A program made the translations under genes and the position numbers. DNA of 51,298 nt. Origin: Candidatus Yanofskyibacteriota bacterium (lineage in GTDB: Bacteria > Patescibacteriota > Minisyncoccia > 2-02-FULL-40-12 > IGHO2-01-FULL-4-A). The DNA lies in assembly GCA_016185545.1 (NCBI GenBank), contig JACPNJ010000002.1, positions 1-51,298 on the forward strand. The letters are read 5' to 3'. This document shows, one piece after another, positions 34,568 through 43,173 of the stretch (position 1 is its first letter; each line of letters starts with the position of its first letter). The notes under the pieces are model-generated. The model searched no databases. It saw only the letters and a list, made by a program, of their open reading frames with translations, and was not told the DNA's origin.

Positions 34568-35665
34568 TTAGGACGAATGTTTGGAAATATTTACCACAAT
34601 GCCAAGCCCGGCTAAAATTGACACCAGCGACGAACTGCCAAAACTTATAAACGGCAATGGCAGTCCGGTCAGCGGAATCAAACCGGAAATGGCAAAAATA
34701 TTGATAAGCGCCTGTCCGCAGATCCAAACAATAATACCCAAAACCAATATACCCCCGAATTGGTTGGCGGCAGATTTGGCGATATTTATCATTGCCAGAG
34801 ACAAAACTAAAAATAATACCAAAAGGAATATGCCGCCTACCAAACCAAGCTCCTCAACAACTATGGCGAAAATTGAATCGCCAACCGGCTCAGGAAGGAA
34901 GTTATTAATTTTCTGACGGCTCTGGCCAAATCCCAAACCGAAAATCCCGCCAGAGCCAATACCCATAAGCGCCTGATTGATATGATATGAAGTATCACGC
35001 TGGTCTGATGATGGATTAAGAAATGCTTTGAGTCGGTCAAATCTGTACGGCTCAACAACCGACAACGCGCCAAGCATGATGCCAACAATCAAAAACAAAA
35101 CGACAAAATGAGTGAATTTAGCACCGGCGAAAAAATACATTGAAATTGCTATCAAAGTAACTAAAATCAGGGTGCCCATATCCGGCTGGGATATCAATAA
35201 CAAGCCGATAAAACCTAGCACCAGTAAAAACGGCACCAGTGATTGCGGACTACCGCCGATCTGCCTGTCACGCCTTGAAAACCAAGCGGCAAGATAAATA
35301 ATCAGGGTAAGTTTCAAAAGTTCTGACGGCTGAAAAGTAAAAAACCCAAAATTCAACCAGCGGTTAGCCCCCCTTAGACCGTAGCCAACACCCGGCACAA
35401 AAACCAAAACCATAAGCCCGACCGCCACTATCAAAAGCGGAAGGGCAATTTTTTTCCAGAATTTGTAATTTATCTTAGAAAAAAGAAAAAAGAGAGCCAG
35501 GCCGGGCAAAACACCGTAAAGAAGCTGGTGCGTAAAATAGTAAGAAGCCGAACCAAAACGTTTTTGGCCTTCAACCACACCAGCCGATGACAGCATGACC
35601 AAACCGAAAACAATGAGGATAAAAATTAAGATGGTCAGGGTTTTGCCGGACTTAGAAATCTGCAT
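34568..35665 (-). CDS. ftsW: FtsW/RodA family lipid II polymerase
   Basis: SEDS-family peptidoglycan glycosyltransferase, about ten membrane helices in 365 residues. Family motifs: GANRWLNFGFFTFQPSELLKL and QPDMGTLILV. Later signatures are YHINQALMGIGSGGIFGLGFGQS, PEPVGDSIFAIVVEELGLVGG and GLPLPFISFGSSSL. It polymerises lipid II made via MraY, encoded just upstream. FtsW (division) versus RodA (elongation) cannot be settled from sequence alone; the mraY neighbourhood favours FtsW. Confidence 0.93.
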   Translation of the reverse strand: MQISKSGKTLTILIFILIVFGLVMLSSAGVVEGQKRFGSASYYFTHQLLYGVLPGLALFFLFSKINYKFWKKIALPLLIVAVGLMVLVFVPGVGYGLRGANRWLNFGFFTFQPSELLKLTLIIYLAAWFSRRDRQIGGSPQSLVPFLLVLGFIGLLLISQPDMGTLILVTLIAISMYFFAGAKFTHFVVLFLIVGIMLGALSVVEPYRFDRLKAFLNPSSDQRDTSYHINQALMGIGSGGIFGLGFGQSRQKINNFLPEPVGDSIFAIVVEELGLVGGIFLLVLFLVLSLAMINIAKSAANQFGGILVLGIIVWICGQALINIFAISGLIPLTGLPLPFISFGSSSLVSILAGLGIVVNISKHSS

Positions 35666-35684
35666 TGTGGTAATGGCCGACCTC

Positions 35685-35901
35685 TTAAAATTACAAACTT
35701 AACCAGCAAAAAAAACTCATTGACCGGCTACACGCGCGTGTTTTGCTGGCCCTTCGGGACAGGCGCAAAACGCGCGCGCCTCCGCCGGTAAACCCGCCCC
35801 AGCTCTTTACTGGTAAAGAGCTGGGCTAGAACTCTATCTTAGCAATAATCTTTGTGATAAAAATCGCTGATTGCTATCAGCTCCCGTGTTTGTAATTTTA
35901 A
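35685..35901. repeat. Inverted-repeat element E2 (ends TTAAAATTACAAAC)
   Basis: TTAAAATTACAAAC (35685-35698) and GTTTGTAATTTTAA (35888-35901) are perfect terminal inverted repeats. Inside are a hairpin with CGCGTGTTTTGC / GCGCAAAACGCG around CCCTTCGGG, a perfect CCAGCTCTTTAC-TG-GTAAAGAGCTGG stem, and a weaker stem near 35845-35880. It shares its terminal motif with E1. The right end overlaps the last codon of the next gene. No coding. Confidence 0.65.
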
Positions 35902-36374
35902 GGTGGCAAAGGGGTAACTTCCACAAAATAATTATAAATAGTAAAGCCCATGAAAAAACCGGTTCTGCCAACAATTTCTAGTATTATGTAGCGAGCTTCG
36001 TTAATGTGCAACAACAAAAATGTGGCATCAAAAAACAAGAAAAACAGACACCAAATCCTGAACCAAAAATTTTCTTTCTCTACCCTAATAACTTCCGATG
36101 AAAACAGATTCTCTTCTGCTTTGTTGCATAAGTAAATCTTTCTTAAAAAGATTACACCAAAAAAGAAAAGAAAGAAGATATCAAGCACAGGAAAAATTGT
36201 TTTGATTGTTAAAAATGGTATGAAATAATTTAAGGCCCTCATAAATAATTCTAACAGGGCCATGAAAATCCCGATTTTGGCAAAGAAATAGCATGTCAGC
36301 CCGGTCAGTTTTTGGAACCAATGGCTGAATTTAGTAATTTTTTCAATGATCTTTCTGTCAAGCGCTTCCAGCAT
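35898..36374 (-). CDS. Unknown membrane protein (158 aa)
   Basis: Four predicted hydrophobic segments (about residues 24-45, 50-75, 108-127, 132-150) separated by short charged loops. Start at ATG 36374 with AGGAG about 7 nt upstream. It lies between mraY and ftsW, so it may travel with the wall genes, but there is no recognisable domain. Its stop lies inside the right end of element E2. Confidence 0.7.
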   Translation of the reverse strand: MLEALDRKIIEKITKFSHWFQKLTGLTCYFFAKIGIFMALLELFMRALNYFIPFLTIKTIFPVLDIFFLFFFGVIFLRKIYLCNKAEENLFSSEVIRVEKENFWFRIWCLFFLFFDATFLLLHINEARYIILEIVGRTGFFMGFTIYNYFVEVTPLPP

Positions 36375-36440
36375 TTTATACTCCTACTAGGTTCGTGTTA
36401 TAAAAATTATCTTAACATTTTATAAAGTTGATGTCAAATT

Positions 36441-37526
36441 TCAAAGTAGCGGCGGAATCTTGGAGTCAACCAAGAAAATTATTAACCCTATAATGGCACC
36501 GATCGCCGAAATCATCCAGAAGCGCATTGTAACTTGAGTTTCGGGCCAACCGCGGGCTTCAAAATGGTGGTGGATGGGAGTTGAAAGAAATATTTTTTTG
36601 CTACGAATTTTTTTAGAAACAATTTGGATAATCACCGAGCCGGATTCAATTATAAATATTACCCCGATTGGTATTAAAAGAAGTGGCGTATTTGTAAGCA
36701 TTGCTATTATACCCAACACCACGCCCAGAGACATAGACCCGGTATCACCCATAAAAAATTTGGCCGGGAAAATGTTGTGCCATAAAAACGCGACCAGCGA
36801 ACCCATAATCGCCGCGATAAAAACCACCAGATCCATCCTGCCCTGGTCAAAAGCAATCGCGCCATAAGCGGCAAATATCGTCAAAAATACGCCCGCCGCC
36901 AAACCATCCAAACCGTCGGTTTCATTAGCGGAAAATGAAGTAGCGACAATTATAAAAATAAAAAACGGAATATACCACCAGCCGATAGTAAAATCGCCTA
37001 AAAACGGAATATTTAGTGAATTAAAACCAAGCTTATAGAAAAACCACCAAGCGCCGCCGCCAGCCACAACCGCGTAAAGCAATAAGCGGTACTTCATTCT
37101 TAATCCGCCGCCCTTGGGACCGATACGCATGATCCCCAGTAAATCATCGGCTAATCCGACCAGCGCCGCGACAACTAAAGCGCCTAGCGGCAGCAATGTC
37201 TGCCCGCGGGAAAAAAAGTTAACTCGCGACCAAAATCCGTCAATGGATTTTGAAAGATACCAAAAAACCAAAGTTATGATAGTTACCGTCAGCCAAATCA
37301 AAATCCCACCCATAGTCGGAGTGCCTTCTTTTGCTTTATGCAATCTGTTAAAAATCGGGGCACCTTCAGTCCGCAACTGCTTGCCTAACTTATACTTATA
37401 CAAAACCTTCATCCAAATCGGCGTCAGCGCTAACGTGACGAAAAACGCCAATGTCGCCACGGTAAATATGCGGACTACATTGAAAATTGTGAAAACATTA
37501 TCAATCACAAGAAATTTAAAATGCAA
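36441..37526 (-). CDS. mraY: Phospho-N-acetylmuramoyl-pentapeptide transferase
   Basis: Transfers phospho-MurNAc-pentapeptide to undecaprenyl phosphate, forming lipid I. Ten membrane helices in 361 residues. Motifs GTPTMGGILIW, the Asp pair in LVGLADDLLGI and NETDGLDGLAAG. Also FMGDTGSMSLG and the active-site loop STPIHHHFEARGW. Upstream is dacA, downstream an unknown membrane gene and ftsW. Confidence 0.97.
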   Translation of the reverse strand: MHFKFLVIDNVFTIFNVVRIFTVATLAFFVTLALTPIWMKVLYKYKLGKQLRTEGAPIFNRLHKAKEGTPTMGGILIWLTVTIITLVFWYLSKSIDGFWSRVNFFSRGQTLLPLGALVVAALVGLADDLLGIMRIGPKGGGLRMKYRLLLYAVVAGGGAWWFFYKLGFNSLNIPFLGDFTIGWWYIPFFIFIIVATSFSANETDGLDGLAAGVFLTIFAAYGAIAFDQGRMDLVVFIAAIMGSLVAFLWHNIFPAKFFMGDTGSMSLGVVLGIIAMLTNTPLLLIPIGVIFIIESGSVIIQIVSKKIRSKKIFLSTPIHHHFEARGWPETQVTMRFWMISAIGAIIGLIIFLVDSKIPPLL

Positions 37527-37591
37527 ATCTCAAAATTAAAAATGACAATTTAAAATTTAAAAAAATGCATTTTGCATTGTTCACTTTCAAT

Positions 37592-38530
37592 TTACTCCCA
37601 TTGATACGCTTCTCTTACCCACTCTATCAGCTTTTTAGTTTCCCTGAAACGATCTGCCGAGCCGAGTATCACGCTTATCACATAATCATTGTCACCGCTT
37701 ATATTAACACCCAGCACCATGGTTCCCAATGCGCCGTCGGTATATCCGGTTTTTCCGATTTTTATACCAGGAATCTGATCAAGAAGCTGGTTGGTATTAA
37801 TCAAATGATGTTTTATTCTCCCGTCCAGCGAACTTACATCTGTTGTCGTCTTTTTTAGCGTTTGCAAAATCAATTCGTAATTTTCCGCGTAACGAACTAA
37901 CTTTACCAAATCAGCCGCGGTCGAAAAAGCATCATGATCGTCCAATCCGGCAGGATCGATAAATTTTGTATTGTACATTCCGAGTATTTTTGCTTTCTCA
38001 TTCATCTTTTCCACTAAATTCAGCCCCCTCTTCTGCGCTTCTGCGGCAAGGGTTAATGCCGCATCATTAGATGATTTTACCAGCAAAATTTCCAATAAAT
38101 CAACAACCTGCAGCTGTTCGCCCTTATAAAGGTCGGCGCCGTTATTGTCCACATTGATGGTTTCTGCCGGTACGGTAAAAACCCATTCTAAATCCAAATT
38201 TTCAAGCACAACCACGGCTGTCATAAGTTTGGTAATAGAGGCAATCGGTAAACGTTTATTTATATTTTTTGCAAAAAGAAAACGGCCTGACCCGACATCA
38301 AACAATGCGGCGGCTTTAGCGTCTATTTCCGGTTCGGGCACATTGAAATCACGGATAGGACTATAATTGGTGTCCGTTACCGGTAATAAAAATGCCCGCC
38401 CGCCACCACTTAGAGGCTGAGCCTCTAAGTTGGCATTTGGGACATCTATCGGATAACCGAAAATAAAAAAAACCGCGCCGCTTATCATTACGCCCAAAAC
38501 AATTGTGATTAAAATTACGTTTAGCCGCAT
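37592..38530 (-). CDS. dacA: D-alanyl-D-alanine carboxypeptidase (S11 family)
   Basis: Penicillin-binding protein of the DacA/PBP5 type that trims peptidoglycan stem peptides. N-terminal membrane anchor (~5-26), then the three catalytic motifs: SITK (SxxK, in LPIASITKLM), SSN (in LLVKSSNDAA) and KTG (in GIKIGKTGYT). 312 residues; the C-terminal PBP5 stalk is missing, as in compact family members. Between anchor and catalytic domain, NLEAQPLSGGG is encoded by a 23-bp palindrome (separate entry), a site that tolerates insertions. Confidence 0.94.
   Translation of the reverse strand: MRLNVILITIVLGVMISGAVFFIFGYPIDVPNANLEAQPLSGGGRAFLLPVTDTNYSPIRDFNVPEPEIDAKAAALFDVGSGRFLFAKNINKRLPIASITKLMTAVVVLENLDLEWVFTVPAETINVDNNGADLYKGEQLQVVDLLEILLVKSSNDAALTLAAEAQKRGLNLVEKMNEKAKILGMYNTKFIDPAGLDDHDAFSTAADLVKLVRYAENYELILQTLKKTTTDVSSLDGRIKHHLINTNQLLDQIPGIKIGKTGYTDGALGTMVLGVNISGDNDYVISVILGSADRFRETKKLIEWVREAYQWE
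38408..38430. repeat. 23-bp palindrome ACTTAG family inside dacA
   Basis: ACTTAGAGGCT-G-AGCCTCTAAGT. In the dacA frame it reads NLEAQPLS. It has the same outer six bases and the same reading phase as the comEC copy (NLGVQLLS), with different but complementary inner bases. Confidence 0.75.
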
Positions 38531-38537
38531 TTAGCTC

Positions 38538-38700
38538 GGGCTTGACGGGCAATACCTCCTATCACCATTTGAATTCCCAGCGAGAATTCTGCATTCCGTC
38601 AAAAGCGTGGATTTTACTCGCAGTGTTTTACTATTATACTGCTCGCAAACCGTGCAATCCACTCTTTTGACGGTGCTATGAGGCATTGCCTGTCAAGCCC
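38538..38700 (-). ncRNA. R1 structured repeat element, copy 1
   Basis: Terminal helix GGGCTTGACGGGCAATACCT / AGGCATTGCCTGTCAAGCCC (18 of 20 identical as inverted repeats, the rest G-U type). On the minus strand the order is ATAGCA, then helix P2 CCGTCAAAAG / CTTTTGACGG with an inner GAGCAGT / ACTGC stem. P3 GAATTC-TCGCTGG-GAATTC and GTGATAG follow. It fills the whole gap between dacA and the hydrolase gene. It is the same element as 39311-39505 and 45839-46005, in reverse orientation. Confidence 0.65.
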
Positions 38701-39288
38701 TCATGATAACCCGCCAGTCATTTCCAAAACTGCGTTTAATGCGCTAGGCAACTCAGTTACGCCGTCGCTACCGCTAAAATGACCTTTGTCGTGCTCAATT
38801 ATGATTTTAGTGTTCAGCCTCTCTTCGAATAACTTTTTATTTTCTTCAAAGGGCACAACCGGATCATTATCACCAAAAATTGCTACGAAATTATTTGTTA
38901 AGCCCTTTATTAAATTAAAATTGATCGGGGTTTCAATCCAAGGTCTGCCAATTATTTTTTCTTCTTCTGTTTCTAAATCGCCCAGAACAAACCAGCCAGA
39001 TACAAAAACCGTACCGCCAACTTTTTTATCTACGGGTAAACTTTCCAAATATCGCAAAATGGTCTGACAACCGATACTGTGGCCAACAAAAAAAGTATTT
39101 TCATTAACATCACCGACAATTTTGGAAAGATGCGAAACCCACACCTCAATTTTTGGCACAGCAGGTTCTGGCATAGCCGGAACTTGCACCTCAAAACCGC
39201 GTGATTCTAATTCTTTTTTCAACCACGGAAACCAGCCCTCTTCGGGGTAACCGTCCCAACCGTGAATTATAAAAACCCCTTTTTTCAT
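38701..39288 (-). CDS. RBBP9/YdeN-type alpha/beta hydrolase
   Basis: 195 residues. It starts with VFIIHGWDGYPEEGW, the family's HGW/HGF oxyanion segment. Nucleophile elbow GHSIGC (Ser in TFFVGHSIG, ~residue 71), acid Asp in IFGDNDPVVP (~140) and the His in DKGHFSG (~168) complete the triad. A probable serine esterase or hydrolase; substrate unknown. It is flanked on both sides by copies of the R1 structured element. Confidence 0.88.
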   Translation of the reverse strand: MKKGVFIIHGWDGYPEEGWFPWLKKELESRGFEVQVPAMPEPAVPKIEVWVSHLSKIVGDVNENTFFVGHSIGCQTILRYLESLPVDKKVGGTVFVSGWFVLGDLETEEEKIIGRPWIETPINFNLIKGLTNNFVAIFGDNDPVVPFEENKKLFEERLNTKIIIEHDKGHFSGSDGVTELPSALNAVLEMTGGLS

Positions 39289-39310
39289 CTTAGACTTAAG
39301 AGAGAGAACC

Positions 39311-39505
39311 CCGTCAAAAATTATTTAAAGCGAGCCATTATGCCTTATAGCACCGTTGAAAGAGTGGATTGCACGGTCGCCGAGCAGTATAATGTTTGGG
39401 CGGTAGCCCACTGCGAGGCGAATCCACGCTTTCAACGGAGCGACGCAACCTCGCTGGGGTTGCTAGCGGTGATAGAAGGCATGATGGCGAGCTAATTTTT
39501 GACGG
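39311..39505 (+). ncRNA. R1 structured repeat element, copy 2
   Basis: Outer perfect 13-bp inverted repeat CCGTCAAAAATTA / TAATTTTTGACGG, then GCCATTATGCCTT / AAGGCATGATGGC. P2 is CCGTTGAAAG / CTTTCAACGG, two compensatory pairs different from copies 1 and 3. The inner stem TCGCC / GGCGA replaces TTGC / GCAA and carries an extra GGGC-GGTA-GCCC hairpin. P3 is GCAACC-TCGCTGG-GGTTGC. It lies between the hydrolase and aspS. Confidence 0.65.
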
Positions 39506-39514
39506 TGGCGAGTG

Positions 39515-40933
39515 TTATTTTTTAATTTGTAAATGTAGCTCTTTCAACTGTTTTTCTTCCAATTCGGAGGGACTGTTCATCATAAGGTCTCGGGCATCAC
39601 CGGTTTTGGGAAAGGCAATCACCTCGCGGATATTTGGTTCGTTGGCAAGTATCGCCACTAGGCGGTCCAATCCCCAAGCGATACCGCCATGCGTCGGCGC
39701 ACCATAACTGAACGCCTCTAGCATATGCCCAAAATTTTTGGTAATTCTTTCCTCATCTAATCCTAAAATTTCAAAAACTTTTTTTAATGCTTCGGCCTTG
39801 TGGTTACGGATACTGCCACCGCCTATTTCAAAACCATTCAATATAATATCATACTGCGTAGTCAAAATCTCACCGATATTTTTCTTTTGCATCAGCCATT
39901 CCATGTGTTCCGGTTTTGGCGCGGAAAAAGGATTATGCGTGAAAGTCCACTTCTTCGCTAAAGCTTCGAAGTGCGCAGCACCCTCTTTTTCTTTTTCAAA
40001 AAACGGAAAATCAATCACCCAGCAGAATGCCAAAAGATCGGGGTCGTCAGGGTGTTCACGTAAATCTGGCCTGTCAGTCTTGTATTTTTCCATTGCCTCT
40101 TTGTAAGTTAACCGCGGGAACGGAATTTCCTGAATCTTTTTATTCGGCATTACATTTTTTATCAACTCAATCAATAATGCTTCATTCACCGCCATCACAT
40201 CTTCGCGCTCCACAAAAGACATTTCCATATCCATCTGTGTAAATTCCGGCTGTCTGTCGCCGCGCGTATCCTCATCGCGAAAACTTCTGGCGATTTGGAA
40301 ATATTTCTCAATACCAGCCACCATCAAAAGCTGTTTATATTGCTGGGGCGATTGCGGCAAGGCGTAAAATTTGCCGGAATACAAACGAGAAGGCACCACA
40401 TAATCCCTCGCTCCTTCGGGAGTAGATTTGGTCATAATCGGAGTTTCAATTTCCAAAAATCCCTCCCTATCAAAAAAATCTCGAATAAACTTGGTTACCC
40501 GATGCCGCAGAGCCATATTTTTGGATAATCTCTCGCGCCGCAGATCAAGATAACGGTATTTCATCCGATTTTCCTCACCTATTTCGCGTCCGTCCGTATC
40601 AAGAGCAAAGGGCGGCGTAGCCGCCTCTGATAAAACCTCAATTGATTCCGGCTGTACTTCTATGTCGCCAGTTTCAATTTCTTTATTTACCATCGCTGAC
40701 GGCCGTTTAGCAACCTTGCCTGACACTTTTAAAACCCACTCCGAGCGCAGAGTTTCGGCAGTTTTATACAGTTCTTTATCCTGTGGCGTAAAAACCAGTT
40801 GAACAATTCCCGATTTATCGCGCAAATCAATAAAAATTATCTTACCGTGATCCCGCCGGCCATGCACCCAACCAAAAAGTTCCACGTTTTCATCAGCTTT
40901 ATTTTTTGTATAAGCAATCAGTGTCCTACTCAT
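39515..40933 (-). CDS. aspS: Aspartyl-tRNA synthetase (short form)
   Basis: Class II synthetase. The start at ATG 40933 (MSRTLIAYT) is preferred over 40951. The OB-fold anticodon domain (~1-105; FGWVHGRRDHGKIIFIDLRD) is followed by the catalytic core. Motif 1 (FLEIETPIMTKSTPEGARDY), motif 2 (FRDEDTRGDRQPEFTQMDMEMSF) and motif 3 (GIAWGLDRLVAIL) are all present. At 472 residues it is about 110 shorter than E. coli AspRS, consistent with most of the bacterial insertion domain being absent, as in archaeal-size and CPR forms. With GatA in the same region it is probably non-discriminating and also charges tRNA-Asn (inference). Confidence 0.95.
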   Translation of the reverse strand: MSRTLIAYTKNKADENVELFGWVHGRRDHGKIIFIDLRDKSGIVQLVFTPQDKELYKTAETLRSEWVLKVSGKVAKRPSAMVNKEIETGDIEVQPESIEVLSEAATPPFALDTDGREIGEENRMKYRYLDLRRERLSKNMALRHRVTKFIRDFFDREGFLEIETPIMTKSTPEGARDYVVPSRLYSGKFYALPQSPQQYKQLLMVAGIEKYFQIARSFRDEDTRGDRQPEFTQMDMEMSFVEREDVMAVNEALLIELIKNVMPNKKIQEIPFPRLTYKEAMEKYKTDRPDLREHPDDPDLLAFCWVIDFPFFEKEKEGAAHFEALAKKWTFTHNPFSAPKPEHMEWLMQKKNIGEILTTQYDIILNGFEIGGGSIRNHKAEALKKVFEILGLDEERITKNFGHMLEAFSYGAPTHGGIAWGLDRLVAILANEPNIREVIAFPKTGDARDLMMNSPSELEEKQLKELHLQIKK

Positions 40934-40967
40934 AATTATATGGTAGTACACAAATTAAATTTAGGCA

Positions 40968-41005
40968 AAAACAAAAGCCAGCTTATGAGCTGGTTTTTGT
41001 TTTAT
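40968..41005 (-). terminator. Terminator between rpsG and aspS
   Basis: CCAGCT-TATG-AGCTGG flanked by A/T tracts on both sides (AAACAAAAG ... TTTTTGTTTT); it works for the minus-strand rpsG transcript. Confidence 0.75.
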
Positions 41006-41170
41006 GAACGCTCAGTCTTGTCCCACTATACTTTTGTTGAAAATAACGCCATCTACATAATCTCACCCCGCCCCATCTGAAATAAGGGTCGCTTTAAGCA
41101 ATTAACTAATACCACGACTCGCCTTCGGCTCTAGTTATTTTTACACAAAACCCTAGCCCAGAAAGGGCGG

Positions 41171-41230
41171 GGTAAATATCTGCGACCGTACTCGTTCGCT
41201 TCGCTTACTGCGTGCGGGCAGCTATTTACC
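41171..41230 (-). other. Long hairpin overlapping the rpsG stop codon
   Basis: GGTAAATA / TATTTACC closes a long imperfect stem whose arms are GCCCGCACGCAGTAAGCGAAG-like and its complement. The TAA stop of rpsG is inside the terminal helix. The rest of 41006-41170 holds no recognisable gene. Confidence 0.55.
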
Positions 41231-41693
41231 ACGCAAAATGCGCGAAAGCTTTATTGGCTTCCGCCATACGATGAGTATCGGTTTTCTTTTTGATGGCCAC
41301 GCCGGTGTTGTTGTAGGCGTTGATAATTTCCTGCGCCAGTTTTTCCCGCATCGGTTTGCCCTTGCCCGATCGGGCCGCGTCAATTATCCAGCGAAACGCA
41401 AGCGCAAGTTTGCGCTCTCCCCTCACCTCGTAGGGCACCTGGTAATTGGCGCCGCCGATTCTGCGCGATTTCAGTTCCATTTGGGGACCGGCATTATTAA
41501 ACGCGGCATCCAGCACTTCAAGCGCCGGTTTTTTTAATTCTTTTTCCGCCAACTCCAAAGCTCCATAGACGATTTTCTCGGCTATGGATTTTTTGCCGCT
41601 TTCCATTACTTTATTGATAAACTTGGCCACCAAAAGCGACGAATATTTATAATCCGGTTCCTGTATTATTTTTTTCTTTATTGGCTTACGCAT
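41226..41693 (-). CDS. rpsG: 30S ribosomal protein S7
   Basis: 155 residues with family landmarks: [46 protein letters not shown] and [14 protein letters not shown]. The C-terminal [20 protein letters not shown] is also typical. It nucleates the 30S head. In most bacteria rpsG follows rpsL directly; here an unknown 292-codon gene lies between them. Confidence 0.98.
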   Translation of the reverse strand: MRKPIKKKIIQEPDYKYSSLLVAKFINKVMESGKKSIAEKIVYGALELAEKELKKPALEVLDAAFNNAGPQMELKSRRIGGANYQVPYEVRGERKLALAFRWIIDAARSGKGKPMREKLAQEIINAYNNTGVAIKKKTDTHRMAEANKAFAHFAW

Positions 41694-41717
41694 ATTTGTT
41701 ATTGCTCACCTTGGATT

Positions 41718-42596
41718 TTATTTTGGGTACCACCGAACCGGCCGAATCCACCCGTTATATTTTCCCGTCTCGTAAGGTATTATACCCATATCGGCAAGCG
41801 ACCGTTCAGCCTCAATGCCTTGAGGCAATGATCTTACACGAATAAATAGGTCGTCTGCCAAATCAGTGTTTGGGCTTGGATATGGCGTACCTATTATTTC
41901 CAAAATTTCTTTTTTATTGAATTCTATATTTTCAATTTCAATAATTAAACCGGGCACAATATCTTCCAGGGTCGGGGTCAACCAGGTTTTTTCCTTAACA
42001 AATCTAGGATTTTTGGACGGTCTTTCGCGATCCCATTCTTCATCCCAATGCTTAATGACATCCTCAATTGATTCCTCGCTCTCTTTTGTTTCTTGCTCTG
42101 CAAATTGATGCATCGGCATTTTAGTTTTTGGCTGTTTGCTTTCTGCCTCTCCTCGAATAATGGCATCAATCTCCGGCAGGTAGCTAAGAAACTTATTTTT
42201 AAGCACCGTGAGCGCAAACCCTCTTCGGCTCTGGTTTTTAAATATGGTCGGACTTAATTTTTTGACTAGCTCTCCCAATTCCTTGTTGATTGCGCTCTTG
42301 GCCCCCTCATAATTCCCGCTTGCGATAATATCAAAAATTTTGCCGTGAAGTTCTTCAAAAACGTTTTCCTTTAAACTCTCCGCCGCTATTTCCCAAAATA
42401 ATTTTTCCCTCATAACCTCATCGGGCTCTAAATTTTTCAATTGTTCGCGTGTTAGTTTAAGAAGCGGCTCAATGTCTTCTTCGCCGTGGCCTTCAATTAC
42501 GTCTCGCACAGACTCGCTAATCTCTTTTTTCAAATTCAAATATTCTTTTGATTCTTGTATGCTTTTTTTACCTAATTTTTCTAGAGTGGTTGTCAT
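41718..42596 (-). CDS. Unknown protein between rpsL and rpsG (292 aa)
   Basis: Soluble, acidic. Residues ~1-150 are helical (LKKEISESVRDVIEGHGEED, FEELHGKIFDIIASGNYEGAKSAI). A charged linker (~155-195; KESEESIEDVIKHWDEEWDRE) leads to a C-terminal beta-rich domain (~200-292) ending in YNGWIRPVRWYPK. Spacing is 29 nt from rpsL and 24 nt to rpsG, so it is co-transcribed with both. I do not recognise it. Location suggests constitutive expression with ribosomal proteins. Confidence 0.7.
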   Translation of the reverse strand: MTTTLEKLGKKSIQESKEYLNLKKEISESVRDVIEGHGEEDIEPLLKLTREQLKNLEPDEVMREKLFWEIAAESLKENVFEELHGKIFDIIASGNYEGAKSAINKELGELVKKLSPTIFKNQSRRGFALTVLKNKFLSYLPEIDAIIRGEAESKQPKTKMPMHQFAEQETKESEESIEDVIKHWDEEWDRERPSKNPRFVKEKTWLTPTLEDIVPGLIIEIENIEFNKKEILEIIGTPYPSPNTDLADDLFIRVRSLPQGIEAERSLADMGIIPYETGKYNGWIRPVRWYPK

Positions 42597-42625
42597 TATA
42601 ACTAACAGCTAGTTATCGGAAATAT

Positions 42626-43039
42626 CTAGCTCTTAGGCATCTTGGCTCCATATCTGCTTCTGCCACGCTTCCTGTTTTCAACTCCGGAAGCATCCAGCCG
42701 GCCGCGTATTATATGGTATTGCACGCCAGGCAAGTCCTTAACCCTGCCGCCGCGCAATGTTACTACGGAATGCTCCTGCAAATTATGGCCAACGCCGGGA
42801 ATGTACGCCGTTACTTCCATGCCATTGGTCAGCCGCACACGGGCGAATTTGCGCAAAGCGGAATTCGGTTTCTTGGGAGTCATCGTGCCGACTTTTATAG
42901 CCACGCCGCGTTTGAACGGCGCCGGATAATCAACCGGCGTATTTTTCTTGCTGTTAAATCCAAACGACAAAGCCGGCGATCTGGTTTTAGCTTTGGACTT
43001 CTTGCGCGGATGTTTTAATAACTGGTTTAAGGTAGGCAT
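42626..43039 (-). CDS. rpsL: 30S ribosomal protein S12
   Basis: Decoding-centre protein. 137 residues; [19 protein letters not shown], then [22 protein letters not shown] (the loop whose Lys residues govern streptomycin response) and [24 protein letters not shown]. The second decoding loop region reads [17 protein letters not shown]. First gene of the shortened str operon here; fusA is elsewhere and tuf is not in the window. Confidence 0.98.
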   Translation of the reverse strand: MPTLNQLLKHPRKKSKAKTRSPALSFGFNSKKNTPVDYPAPFKRGVAIKVGTMTPKKPNSALRKFARVRLTNGMEVTAYIPGVGHNLQEHSVVTLRGGRVKDLPGVQYHIIRGRLDASGVENRKRGRSRYGAKMPKS

Positions 43040-43049
43040 ACACTATCAG

Positions 43050-43132
43050 CGAATAACGAATTTATACTAAATATACTAATTTACGAAAAGTTTAGGGTTC
43101 ATTTATTTGTATATTCGTAACGACGTTATTCG
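43050..43132 (-). promoter_or_regulatory. Inverted repeat in the rpsL leader
   Basis: CGAATAACG (43050-43058) and CGTTATTCG (43124-43132), with partly complementary inner arms (TTTATAC / GTATATTCG). It lies directly upstream of rpsL. Its position parallels the rpsT and rpmB leaders. Confidence 0.4.
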
Positions 43133-43173
43133 TTGGTAATTTTTCGGCTAATTAAAAGGGGGTTCAAACCTCC

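Noticed and set aside
37500-37580. Possible terminator or element between dacA and mraY
   Set aside because: Only AT-rich low-complexity words (AAAATTAAAAATGACAATTT) and a short ATGCAAAATGCAT palindrome; too weak to call.
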